Below, piece by piece: positions 11,277 through 22,348 of a stretch of 64,000 nt of DNA (the first letter of the stretch is position 1; the number at the start of each line of letters is the position of its first letter). Origin of the DNA: Hyaloscypha bicolor E (taxonomy: Eukaryota > Ascomycota > Leotiomycetes > Helotiales > Hyaloscyphaceae); the NCBI RefSeq assembly GCF_002865645.1, contig NW_020194544.1, positions 1 through 64,000 on the forward strand. The letters are read 5' to 3'. A model generated the notes under the pieces. The model saw nothing but the letters and a program-made list of their open reading frames with translations, searched no databases and was not told where the DNA came from. The position numbers were made by a program, and so were the translations under genes.

Positions 11277-12957
11277 ATGGGCAAGAAGAAGCGCGGTCAC
11301 CCCGATGTCGAGGAGCTGCTCGCTCGGCCGTGGTGCTATTACTGTACGTACCATTGCCCTTGCCACGCTGTCAATTGCTAACAATTGTCGCAGGTGAGCG
11401 TGATTTCGATGACCTAAAAATTCTCATCTCCCATCAAAAGGCTAAACACTTCAAATGCGAAAGATGTGGCCGAAGACTGAACACAGCAGGAGGTAAGCCG
11501 TGAAGACTCTCCCCCTTTGATATCTCTGCTGACAGCACAGGCTTGTCCGTTCACATGAATCAGGTCCATAAAGAGACTCTGTCCAGCGTTGACAACTCAT
11601 TGCCCAACCGACAAGGACTCGAAGTCGAAATATTTGGCATGGAAGGCATTCCGGCAGAGGTTGCTCAAGCACATAATCAGCGCATCATCGCAGGATTCTA
11701 CCAAGCGGAAGCCGAGCGTCGAGCAGCCACAGGAAATCCTACTCCAGGTGGTGGCGCAAATCCAGCGGGTGGCCAACCCAAGAAGCCAAAATTTGAATCG
11801 CCTGCGGATCTGAAAAAGAGATTGGCAGAACACAAAGCTCGGAAAGCCGAACAAGCAGCTGGCAGTAGTAGCGGTGGCAATACACCAATGGCCAACAGTC
11901 CTATGGGACAAAGTCCTGGCGCATTTGTAAGGTTATCTCAAATTTCTATGATCTCGCACCATGCTAAGACCCTTATCTGCAGAATGCATCGCCTTTCCCT
12001 CCTCCACAAGCCACTTTTGGCGGAACACAAGGTGCGGGATATGGGTCATTCTCTCAAGAGCCGTACACACAACCTGCGGTAGCTTACCAACAGTCTTACA
12101 CCCAACAACCTTCGTTCTCTGGACCACCCGGTGCTCAATACCAGCCCCAATATTCTCCTCCTCCGCAGCATCCAACCTCCCAATCCTTCCCTCCTCCCGG
12201 ATACCAGCCAAACCAAAATTTCCCTAGTCAACAATTTGGAGCAGGATCGGCCCCGGGTTCCTTCAACAGCTATCAAGGCCCGCCATCACACACCCCACCA
12301 ACACACGGCGGCCTCCCAAATCGACCACCGAGTCTTCCCCCAGCACCTGGCCTTCCTCAACGACCATCATTTGGCGCTCCTGCAGTGCCGCCATATCAAA
12401 TGCAGCAGTTGCACCAAGGCCCTCCTCCTCATCAGCAAGGTGGATGGGGAGGCAATGGATGGAAAGGTCAAGATCATAATTCAGCTATGTCATCAGCTTA
12501 TCCTCCTCACTCTCAAGGCTACAATGGGGACTATGCGACTAACGCTTCTTCGGTGGACGACCTGGTTTCAGGCGCCGCTCGAGAAGCTGATGACATTGAC
12601 GAGATTATCAGGATGGCTGAGGCAGGTATCAAGCCTCCGAAGAAGGGAGAGGCGGCACAAGCACCAGCTACGGCTCCCGAATCGACTGTTACTTCTACTG
12701 CGCCAACCGCCACGGCGACTCCTACCCCCGCCCCCGAAGGCTTCGAGAAGTCCGAAATGACCGAGAAAACAGATCAAGGAGAAAAGAAAGCAAAAAAGGA
12801 AAAGCCAATCAAGATGGTATACTCAGACAACGACTTGAGCCCGGAGGAGAAAATGGCCATGATGCCAAGGTACGCATTCGTCCCAGAAGGCAAGACTGAA
12901 ACCACCCTTGTCGATGCGGCTACACTGCCTGGTGTTGCCGGTACGGTTGATGCATAG
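11277..12957 (+). CDS. BuGZ/ZNF207-type C2H2 zinc-finger protein
   Basis: Four exons (11277-11343, 11394-11492, 11541-11926, 11983-12957) give 508 residues. Introns are 48-56 bases; the first and third have TGCTAA-type branch sites. The N-terminus matches the BuGZ signature: MGKKKRG, then two fingers with C20-C23-H36-H41 and C44-C47-H60-H65 (motifs PWCYYCERDFDD and HQKAKHFKC), followed by EIFGMEGIP. The middle is Pro/Gln/Gly-rich and disordered, like the phase-separating region of animal BuGZ. Near the C-terminus (about 462-485) [18 protein letters not shown] resembles the Bub3-binding GLEBS motif of BuGZ proteins. In animals BuGZ binds Bub3, microtubules and spliceosome components; a kinetochore or spindle role here is inferred from that homology. 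Start choice rests on the conserved MGKKK beginning. Confidence 0.93.
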
Positions 12958-14181
12958 GTATAACATGTGTGTGGGACTGTGAAGCAGAACTTTCGGCAAG
13001 GGGATGGGATGTTGGACTTGTGGCAGGTCTTCTTCCCTTTAATTCTTTCTTGCACCCGCTTCGATCACCCGCACGTACATCATCTTCTGACTTGTCTCGC
13101 ACCATTTCGATAATCTCGCCACACAAGAAGACAGGATTGGGATGGAGGCATGAAAGCTGAGAGCGCAGCTAAGTCATTTGGCTCTACTTCGACTCTGTGT
13201 TACCTAGATTCCAGGTGTTCTTTGACTTTAGCGTTTCTTTATTTGATGATTATTCTGCGTTCCCGCGATCGGTAAGTGTTGAGGTGAGCCGGGAAGTGGT
13301 GGATGGATTCACACGGCATTTGAGATCGAGAGAGAATACTGCTGCAGGCGAGTGATGGAGGGTGTCGAGTTAGTACAGCCCTTTGGAAGTACTTCATGAA
13401 GGTTGGCAATCTCTCCACTATGCGTTCCCCACAATCACAATATCATATGCTTGTGTCGTGCCAATATTTGATTCGTTTCCGACTCCTCGGATGCGTCCTC
13501 TGCAAGGCAAAACTGTGTTGCCTTTTGACTGGGGGCCAATTTGGTACCTTTGAATGCAACACGTGGTCAATATCACAATTTTATCCCCAAAGTTAGTGGA
13601 AATAACGTTACGGGAGATAATGTGTACTTCTCTTTAGGCTTCGAAGCTGACAGTGTCAGTTGGTGCATTTTGAATCAAATTTATCGGTGGCCAATCGCTT
13701 GGCACCTGGAATAGCATCAAACCTTGCTATACAGCCGCCACATAGATTCGAGCTAGTTGTTCAGCCTAAAGGATCAGCGCAATTCTACCCCGCAAAATCT
13801 ATCCCCCGGTCTCCGCAAAGCTCGTTTGAATTCCTTCATGAATTGCCAGCTTTCAATTTGCGGCGCTGTTCGCACTGCATGTAAGGTACCGCTTATAATC
13901 ATTATATGCTTGCTTCTATTGCCAAGCCCCATATCTTCGCGATATTCATCCGTCCATCCGAATTTTCTACTCGATGCGGAACCTGGACCGCCGGTCCCCT
14001 GGAGCCAACTGTCGTGACCCTCGCAATGATGTTTTCGTTCTATCAGTTTATCCTTTCTGGCGCGTACGCGTTACTGCGGTTGAGTTAAAGTACTCTTAAG
14101 TGGCGATTCTCCCTCAATTGTTGCTCCGTTTCCTTCCCACTTCCCTCAGCGCCAATTGTCGCGCGCCAGGAGTCGGTCAAG
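12958..14181. other. Intergenic, no gene seen
   Basis: This holds the 3' end of the BuGZ-type gene and the promoter side of the GH115 gene. Open frames here are short and show no family motif. I see no RNA gene. Confidence 0.5.
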
Positions 14182-17100
14182 ATGAGGACGAAGTCGTTTC
14201 TCCTGACACTCTCTGCCTTCTGCTCCTCGGTCACAGCATTCGGTCAAAATGCGACAGTCACGACGAAGCCGTCGCCGGGCTTGCTGCAATTAGCTGGATC
14301 TGGAATCGATGGGCAAATACTGGTCAGCGCCAATGACTGGTGGGGAGTGATTCGAGCAGCTCAAGATCTGGCCATAGATTTTGGGAAGGTTACGGGCAAG
14401 AACCTGACGTTGGGCAATTGGCAGGGGAGTGTTATACCTGGAATTGGGAATTATTCAAAACGCACGGAGAATGTTCGCAGGGATCCAGATCCTCAATGGG
14501 ATTGGTGGAATGGACCTCCTCATCCCCCACACAGAGGAGATGGTGGACCAAATGGAGGTTCATGGAGTCCCCGACAGGCGCCACCGCCGAGTGCCCCGCA
14601 TAATACTACAGCTGGCTCACCTACATCGAGCAAGACGACCGTGTATTATATGTACCAACCAACGACGAACTTCGTCAATGTGAGTTTTGCCTCGCGAGAA
14701 AATTTGAGACCTTTCCAACGTTGCTAACAAGCTCAAAAGTACACTGTGGGACCAGCCGAAAATTTCACAGGACCAACTCTCATTAACAATTCCACGCTCA
14801 AAACAGTAATTATCGCGGGTACAATCGGCAAGTCGGACGTGATCAACGCTCTACTTGTTGCCCAGAAGTTCAGCGAGCTGCAAATTCGCGGGAAATGGGA
14901 GTCATACATCACTCATGTCGTCGACAATCCTTTCCCGGGCATTGACAGAGCGCTCGTCATCGCAGGAAGCGACATGAGAGGCACGATCTATGGTCTCTAT
15001 GACGTGAGCGAGCAAATTGGAGTCTCTCCCTGGTGGGATTTTGCAGATGTTCCGATCAAGAAGTTGGCAGGCGTTTGGGCGCTCGAGGGGAGGAAGACGC
15101 AGCGCTCGCCGAGCGTCAAGTACAGGGGATTCTTCATTAATGATGAGCAGCCTGCTTTGACTAATTGGATCAAGTCTGTTCCCTTCAAGTGCTGTGATAA
15201 TGGATTGCTAACGGTCTGACAGCGATAATTATGCTCCCGGTCCTTACGGCGCCGGATTTAATCACTACTTCCATGCACGAGTTTTCGAGCTATTGCTCAG
15301 ACTCAAGGCTAATTACTTCTGGCCGGCCGAGTGGTCCAGTATGTTTAATGTGGACGATACTGCCAACCAGCCGCTGGCTGATGCGTATGGAATTGTGATG
15401 GGATCAAGTCATACTGGTGGGTAATTCTTTCTCCTGTTCGATGAAGCCCAGACTGACAAAATCTTCAGAACCCATGATGCGGGCATCCAATGAGTGGCCA
15501 ACATTCGGCACACAGTACGGAGGCAACGGCCAATGGGCATACAACTCCAACAACGTATCCATTGAGAAATTCTTCCGCTACGGCGCTCAGCGGGCCAAAC
15601 CATACGCAGCAAGCAGTCTGTTCACCATGGCGATGCGCGGGAGCGGCGACACCGCAATTGGCCTGACTGATGAGCAAGCGATCGTTGTGGTGGAAAACGT
15701 CGTCAAGGCGCAGATTAAGATCTTGACTGAAGTCTTCAGTGGAACAAATGTAACGGAGATACCCCAGATGTGGTGTTTGTACAAGGAAGTGCAAGGGTAT
15801 TACGAGCAGCAGGGGTTGACAATTCCCGATCACGTTACACTTTTGTGGGCAGATGATAATTGGGGGAATATCAGGAGGCTGCCGCTTGCTAATGAGACGG
15901 GGAGGTCGGGTGGGGCTGGTGTCTACTATCATATCGATTATGTGGGAGATCCAAGGGATTACAAGTGGATCAATACCATACAGCTTGAGAAAACCGTGGA
16001 ACAGGTAAATTCGCTTGACCACTTCAGTAACATCAGGGCTGATCGGTAGTAGATGCAACTTGCATACGCAAGATCAGCAGACCGTATATGGGTTCTCAAC
16101 GTTGGGGACATCAAGCCTCTGGAAATCCCCATCAGCCACTTTTTGGATCTGGCCTACGACACTCCGAAGTGGAGCTATGATAGTGTTCCGGATTGGCTCA
16201 GCCAATGGGCAACCCTCTCCTTTGACGCAGAACACGCCGACGGCATCGTCTCGGTCCTCGAACGATACGGCATGTACGCTGCACGACGCAAATATGAGCT
16301 CATGGATCCCAGCTTCTACAGTGTCATCAACTACAATGAAGCCGATGCTGTCCTAGCTCAGTGGCAAAAGCTGGCCAATGATGCGCAGGGGATATATGAT
16401 GATCTGGACGAGGAGTACCAAGCTGCTTTCTATGAGATGATTCTACAGCCAGTCCTTGGTGGTCAAGTCGTGTATCAAATCTACATCAATGCGGCGAAGA
16501 ATGAGCAATATGTGGCGCAGAAGAGAAGTTCGGCTAATGACAAGGCGATGGATGTTTTGGATTACTTTAAACAGGATGCAGAATTGACGCAGAGATATCA
16601 TGAATTGTTGGATGGGAAGTGGAATCATATACTTGATCGTGAGTATCGCTTTTCACTTTGCCGAAATTGTACTGACCAGAGCAGAAACCCATCTGGGATA
16701 TCGGGGATACTGGCAACAGCCAATGCGCAACACGGCTCCTCCTCTAGCCTTCGTCCAGAAGCTTGAAACATCCATTGGAGGAAACCTTGGTGTTGGAGTC
16801 GAAGGAAACAATTCCACGGTCTCTGGCGACGATGTCTACCATGACAACTCAAAAAACACTCTCGTTCTTCCGCCCATGGATCCATATGGACCCAAAACTC
16901 GTTGGATCGACATCTTCTCTCGCGGTATGGATGGCTGTCAATGGAACGTCACGCCCTGGACAGACTACGTAAGAGTCTCACCCGTAAGTGGCTTCACAGG
17001 AGGCGACAACGGCACAGACACCCGCGTTTTCGTCTCAATCGACTGGGCCAAAGCCCCCGCAGCCCTCAACACCACCACCATAAACATGAACATCTCCTCT

Positions 17101-17808
17101 TCCTGCGGCAAGAAATGGGGCAGCTACAACGCCCCCATGGTGCAAGTGCCCGTGCAAAACGTCGCCATCCCTTCCGATTTTGTCGGCTTCGTCGAGAGCG
17201 ACAAGCACATATCCATCGAAGCCGAGCACACCACGCGCAACACTTCCATCAATAACATCTCGTACTCTACACTGCCTTCCCACGGCCGCACCCTGTCCGG
17301 CGTGACGCTGATGCCTGTGCTCGCGCCTTCGCAGCCAGCTGGCACGGGACCAGTACTCGAATACGATATCTACACATTCACCAATGTCTCAAAAGCTAAT
17401 GTAACCCTCCTCATCTCTCCCTCGCAGAACCAAAACGGTGCTTTACGACCTCTCAAGTATGGCGTCGCCTTCGATGCCGACATCCCGCAAACAATCCAGT
17501 TTGTAGGCAACTACACCGGCGGCGGATACCCTCCCGGCTGGCTTGGAGCAGTCGCAGATGCGATTTGGGGTCTGAGTTCGAGCGGGAATACGACGACGAC
17601 CATGCATAACTTGAGTAAGACGGGGAAGCATACGCTGAAGGTTTGGGCGGTGGAGCCGGGCGTGGTGATCCAGAAGATTATTGTTGATTTGGGGGGGTTG
17701 AGGCATAGTTACCTGGGCCCGCCGGAGAGCTTTCGGGCGGGGGTTGATAAGGTGGAGACGTATGATGGCACGAACTTTGCGGGGATTGCGGTGGAGGATG
17801 TTATTTAG
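14182..17808 (+). CDS. Secreted GH115 xylan alpha-(1,2)-glucuronidase
   Basis: Removes glucuronic or 4-O-methylglucuronic acid side chains from xylan outside the cell. Six exons (14182-14679, 14740-15173, 15223-15416, 15469-16004, 16053-16638, 16685-17808) give 1123 residues with a consistent frame. A signal peptide is clear (MRTKSFLLTLSAFCSSVTA). GH115 landmarks run in order: DWWGVIRAAQDLAIDFGK, IAGTIGKSDVI, GSDMRGTIYGLYDVSEQIG, PWWDFADVP, KYRGFFINDEQPALTNWI, LKANYFWPAEW, HTEPMMRASNEWP, LWADDNWGNIRRLP and ADRIWVLNVGDIKPLEIP. The C-terminal third is the beta-rich accessory domain. Many NxT/NxS sites fit secretion. The second intron has a weak donor (GTCTGT), but the join giving TNWINDNYAPGPYG is strongly supported by the family. 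Length is usual for fungal GH115. Confidence 0.95.
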
Positions 17809-18160
17809 GTGGGAGGGAGATAAATAGGGTAGTTATTTGGTAATATTAAATGGCATTCCTTTGTTTATTTGGTGTCTTGTTCTACGAGCTATGTCTTAAA
17901 CATGCGAGATGCATTCGTTGATATAGATTTTTGAGAAAGGGAGGGAAGGGGCAATCGGGTCTTGAGAGAGATAGGCGAAGTCATAAGGGGAGACATCGAG
18001 GCGAAGACCAGCCAGTGCTACAGGTACTCGAAGGGTAGGAAGTGGGAGGAGAACTGTTCTGCTGTGCTGAATAGTCTTTCGTCAAATATCGGATTCCCAA
18101 ATCCCATGTGAGGACCAGGGCTTAATACTTCATTTGTCTCAATTGTACCTCACTATTTTA
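17809..18160. other. 3' flank of GH115, no gene seen
   Basis: GC content falls toward the AT-rich block. It contains the likely 3' UTR of the GH115 gene and nothing else I can name. Confidence 0.4.
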
Positions 18161-18780
18161 TCACAGCTTAGTCCTAAGAAATGGGGGTGTTAGCTGAATT
18201 TGACGTGCCTTGCTCAGGTCTGCGTACTTACAGTATATGCGCTTACTGGACGCTCTTGTCCTTGCCCTTTCTCTCTCGGCGAGGTTGGAGGGACAGATTT
18301 TGTGAACTTTCGCTGAGACTACTTCAAAGGGGGAACCAACGATGAGGCTTGCCATGGACATCTCATGGACAATTCCAATGTTGGCGACCCGGACGTCTTT
18401 TCCAACCACGTAGACCTTAGTATAGTTGATTCTCGATAATGGATCCAGCTGATCCTTTGCATCGTTACATTCACTCAGGACCCTGACTGGATTTTTGACC
18501 AGTAATTAGAACACTGGCATCCCATCTTCATCTGTTTTCTGTGCCTCTGGTGGGCACTTTTCACTAGTGTAAATGATAACATAATTATGGGCAAGGGAGC
18601 TTTGCCTTTAATGTCGCATATCCAGAGTACGTGTGGATTGCCCTGCAAGGTGTAACTCCTTAGAGTAGGGGTTCAGTGAAGTATTTCAATATAACCTTAC
18701 AAACAGGAGACATATACATGCCTTTCCGCGACAATAACAAACTAGTGAATCTCGCTAAGAGCAGTTTCATTGAACTAGGT
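18161..18780 (-). pseudogene. DUF6590-domain gene relic
   Basis: Pieces of the fungal DUF6590 domain appear in order on the minus strand: FVIVAERHVYV, then across a plausible 56-base intron CLAIHTYSGYATLK, then HNYVIIYTSEKCPPEA, LVKNPVRVLSE and LDPLSRINYTKVYVV with KDVRVANIGIVHEMS. In complete proteins this domain is continuous. Here a stop (TAA) sits between MPVF and LLVKNPVRV, another stop precedes FVIV, and the frame changes between the YATLK and YVIIYTS blocks. The copy is therefore broken. It lies beside the first AT-rich block and probably decayed there. Function of the domain is unknown. Confidence 0.6.
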
Positions 18781-19326
18781 TATACTATTGTGGAAATTTT
18801 TGCAACAGTCGTCTCTCAATTTGTAGCCTGTGAGCTCCATTCATAATATCTAAAAGACTCCATCCATCTTCTAGAACTATTTCGAGTCGATTTTAGCTCT
18901 ACTGCTCTACATCCTACTCCAAGTTAATGTTGTGATATTTAGTTGGTTGTGGGTCTAAATTTTCTTGTGCCAAGAGACGCATGGTCTTCACTGGTTGGTT
19001 GTCTTCTGATAGCCTTCATAGGGAGGAAAGGTTACCGGTGTTTCTGAACTCCAAGATCTGGTATTTCCTGAGCGATTCTTGGGAATTTTGATACATCTTT
19101 ATTACGGGACTTGCCTTTACGCTTAGGTGCAATCTCTAAAAGATTGTAATACGGTGCAGGGATTAAAATTTTCTGCTGAGATCGAGAATTTGAAGAGCTG
19201 CCTCATTTCTGATTCGCTAATCTCAGGGGCGTATTTTATAGTACTGCAAATTTCAAGTATAAAGGTATATACTCTAAGGAGCTAATGCACTAGCATATAT
19301 ATTGCAATTATTGACCCTAGAGTAAC

Positions 19327-19748
19327 TACGAAGATTGTGGCATAAAGTAACGGGATTACAGGGCATTTATACCACAAGCCCACTCTCAGGCCACTTTCTA
19401 CTATACTTATTTACTAAAGTCTCTTATATTTCTAGGCTACTTTCCTATAAGTATACTATTCCTTTATCTAATAAGAAGTGGTCTGTACTAGCAGGGGGGC
19501 CTGGCTCAGGGCGAAAAGGCATGCCTTTGCTTAGAAACTTATTAGTTATCTATTGCCTTTTCGCCCTGAGCCAGGCCCCCCTGCTAGTACAGACCACTTC
19601 TTATTAGATAAAGGAATAGTATACTTATAGGAAAGTAGCCTAGAAATATAAGAGACTTTAGTAAATAAGTATAGTAGAAAGTGGCCTGAGAGTGGGCTTG
19701 TAGTATAAATGCCCTATAATCCTGTTATTTTATATTATAATTTTTATA
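19327..19748. mobile_element. 422-base fold-back (near-perfect palindrome) element
   Basis: The left arm (19327-19521) and right arm (19554-19748) are reverse complements around a 32-base loop. The first about 150 bases out from the loop match with no difference that I can find. The outer 50 bases of the right arm differ from the left arm only by G-to-A and C-to-T changes, so the right end has been eroded by RIP. Both ends are bounded by TA, starting TACGAAGATTG on the left. The outer part of the left arm is homologous to the end of the element at 28357-28804, so both belong to one family of non-autonomous elements. TA ends fit a Tc1/mariner-like mechanism (inference). Confidence 0.85.
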
Positions 19749-21801
19749 AATAGTTCTAATTTTTCTTATTTAAAGCTTTATTATTATATAGGTTTAATAT
19801 AAAGATATATTAAATTAAAATTCGTTTATTTTTATCTAAAAGCCCGTTTTATAAATTTCAAATACTAGCTTTTAATTACTAGTATTTGCTCTTATATAAA
19901 TTATAGCATTTTTAGAACTATTTATAATAAGTAATTCTCAAAATACTAGTATTTAAATATTTGGCTTTAGATAATTAAATTTATCTAAATATTCTAATTT
20001 TAGAATATTTTATTATATAATTATATATTATAATTAATTATATCTTTATTTATTATAGCTATATTATTTTAAAATAAGTTTAATACCAAATTCGAGTTAA
20101 TTATTACTTAAATTATTATTAATAATACTAATTATTAAAAAATAATATATTATAATAAAAATCTAATAAAAATCTTTTTTAAAAAAATTATTATAAGATA
20201 TTAAACTTTTTAATTACAAGTATTTATATTAGTATTAAAAATAATTATATATATTAATTATATTATTTAGAATATTAATTAAATTCTATTAAAAAAAATA
20301 AAGTTATATCTATTAAAAAGAAAATATATATTTTTATATATATTATTAGCTAGCTAATATTAAATTATAATATATAAAAGAAGTTTTTAAGTTAGAAATA
20401 ATTACATTTCTAGTAATATAATAAATAGAATCTTTTATAAAATATTTACTATTCTAAATTTACTATTTAAATATATTATAAAATAGCCTAATATAATAAT
20501 AGAAATATATTTTCGAATTATAAATAATTCTTAATTTATATTTTATTTTAATAATTATATTAATACTATTAATACTATTTATATTTATACTTATTTAGAT
20601 ATTAAAATATAAGCTCTTTTTAGGAATTATTATAAATATCTGTTTTATAATATATTTATAATATATATATTTAATTTATAATTTTGTTTTATATATTCTA
20701 AATAAAAGAATTCTACAAATAATTAAAGAGTTTTATAAAATATTATTATAAAAAAAGGGGTTTAAATATTAAATAATAGATTTTATTTTAGTAATATTAG
20801 ATATATTAATACTAGATAGATTATAATTCTATTTAGAAAAATAAAATAGTATTTATATAAAGTTATTATTATTAAAAAGATTTTTAAAATATATAAAGAA
20901 TTCTTTAATTTATAATATTTAATATTAAGAAATAAAATCAAATATGTTTTTCTTTTTTTTAAAACTAATATAAAATATAATTTATTAATTTAAATACGAG
21001 TTATTTTTATTATTTATATTTTATATAATTTTATTTATTAATATAATATTATAGAAAATAATATATTTAAGAATAGAAATAATAAGATTAATAAACTAGA
21101 AAAGGCTAATAAGGAAAAAGCTTTACTAATTATATATTAAGAAATAAATACTTTCTGTTTTTAAATTATTTAAAAAAATATTTAAATAATAATAAAGCTA
21201 TTATAAAGTTTAGAATATATAAAATTATTATTAAATATAAAATAATACGGGGTTATTTTATTAAAAAAAATATTTAGATATTTATTTTATTTTTTTATAT
21301 TAAATTCAAATATATTATAATAGTTTTTTATTTTAGTTTTAGATTTAAATTATTATTACTTTTTTTATTTATTAGACTTATATTTAATTTTTAATTTAAT
21401 ATTATATAAAAAATGCTTTATAAAAGTATATTAATAGAAATTTAATTATAACTAGAAAAAAAATTATAATAGTTTTTTTTTAATATTTATATATTATTAT
21501 TTCTAAAATATCTTTTAGTATAATTATAACTATAGTTATAATAGTAATTATTAAAATATTCTAGTTATAAAAAAAGATTTTAAAATCGGGCTATTATATA
21601 AATATTTTAGTAATAATTTTAAAAGATATTATTTTTATAAATATAATTTAGTATTCTATAACTATTTCTATAGCTAATTAAAAGATATAAACTAAATCTT
21701 ATTTAGTTTTAACTCGTATTCTAATATATTAAATTCCCTAATTTATAAAATATTATAATTAATTATTTAAGAATAAAATTTATAAACTAATTAAAAATAA
21801 T
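19749..21801. repeat. RIP-mutated AT-rich block
   Basis: Composition is almost only A and T, with remaining C and G mostly in AG/CT context and CpA/TpG nearly absent. No reading frame of useful length survives. This is what RIP leaves of repeated DNA; the original element cannot be named. Confidence 0.8.
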
Positions 21802-21868
21802 TAGATCTATTCTATCCCATTTATTAATACGAGCGGTTTAGGAATCGGGCGCTACGATTAATTAATCG
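21802..21868 (+). repeat. Left terminal inverted repeat
   Basis: Starts TAGATCTATTCTATCCC. It pairs with 24325-24391 read in reverse complement. The mismatches (A/G and T/C) are all transitions with the left copy usually carrying the A or T, as expected from RIP. Confidence 0.85.
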
Positions 21869-21898
21869 CATAATATTGGGGTTTCGGGCTTAAGGAGG

Positions 21899-22132
21899 CT
21901 GAAACCCTTTAGTTCTTAGTATATAATAATATATCCTTAAGACTAATAGCTAAAACCCTTTAGTTCTCAGTATGTAATAATATATCCTTAAGACTAATGG
22001 CTAAAACCCTTTAGTTCTCAGTATATAATAATATATTCTCGAGACTAATAGCTGAAACCTTTTAGTTCTCAGTATATAATAATATATCCTCAAGACTAAT
22101 AGCTGAAACCCTTTAGTTCTCAGTATATAATA
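21899..22132 (+). repeat. 51-base tandem repeat, about 4.6 copies
   Basis: Each unit carries AAACCCTTTAGTTCTCAGTA followed by an AT run and AAGACTAATAGC. Copies differ by a few transitions. It lies upstream of the transposase relic, inside the inverted ends. There are no spacers, so it is not a CRISPR array. Confidence 0.85.
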
Positions 22133-22348
22133 GGGGTAAAGATACTTCTCTAGAGCCTCTAGATATATATAGGGCCTCTGCTCTCTTTTTACTACCTAGA
22201 TATAGTTTATAGCACACAGTTTACAGTATATAGTTCATAGTACAAGCACCAGCTTTCTAAGCAAAACCACTGATTCTATATACTTCTTAATTATTACCTT
22301 ACTTCTACTATGTTTCTTTTAACCCTTCGTTTATCTCTAGCCCCTCAT

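Noticed and set aside
15465..16058. 197-residue minus-strand open frame
   Set aside because: Lies wholly antisense to GH115 exon 4, which is strongly supported.
19335..19607. 90-residue open frame
   Set aside because: It is read across the hairpin element and its loop; the peptide comes from the palindrome, not from a gene.
21899..22132. Possible CRISPR-like array
   Set aside because: Units are contiguous without spacers and the genome is fungal; it is a simple tandem repeat.
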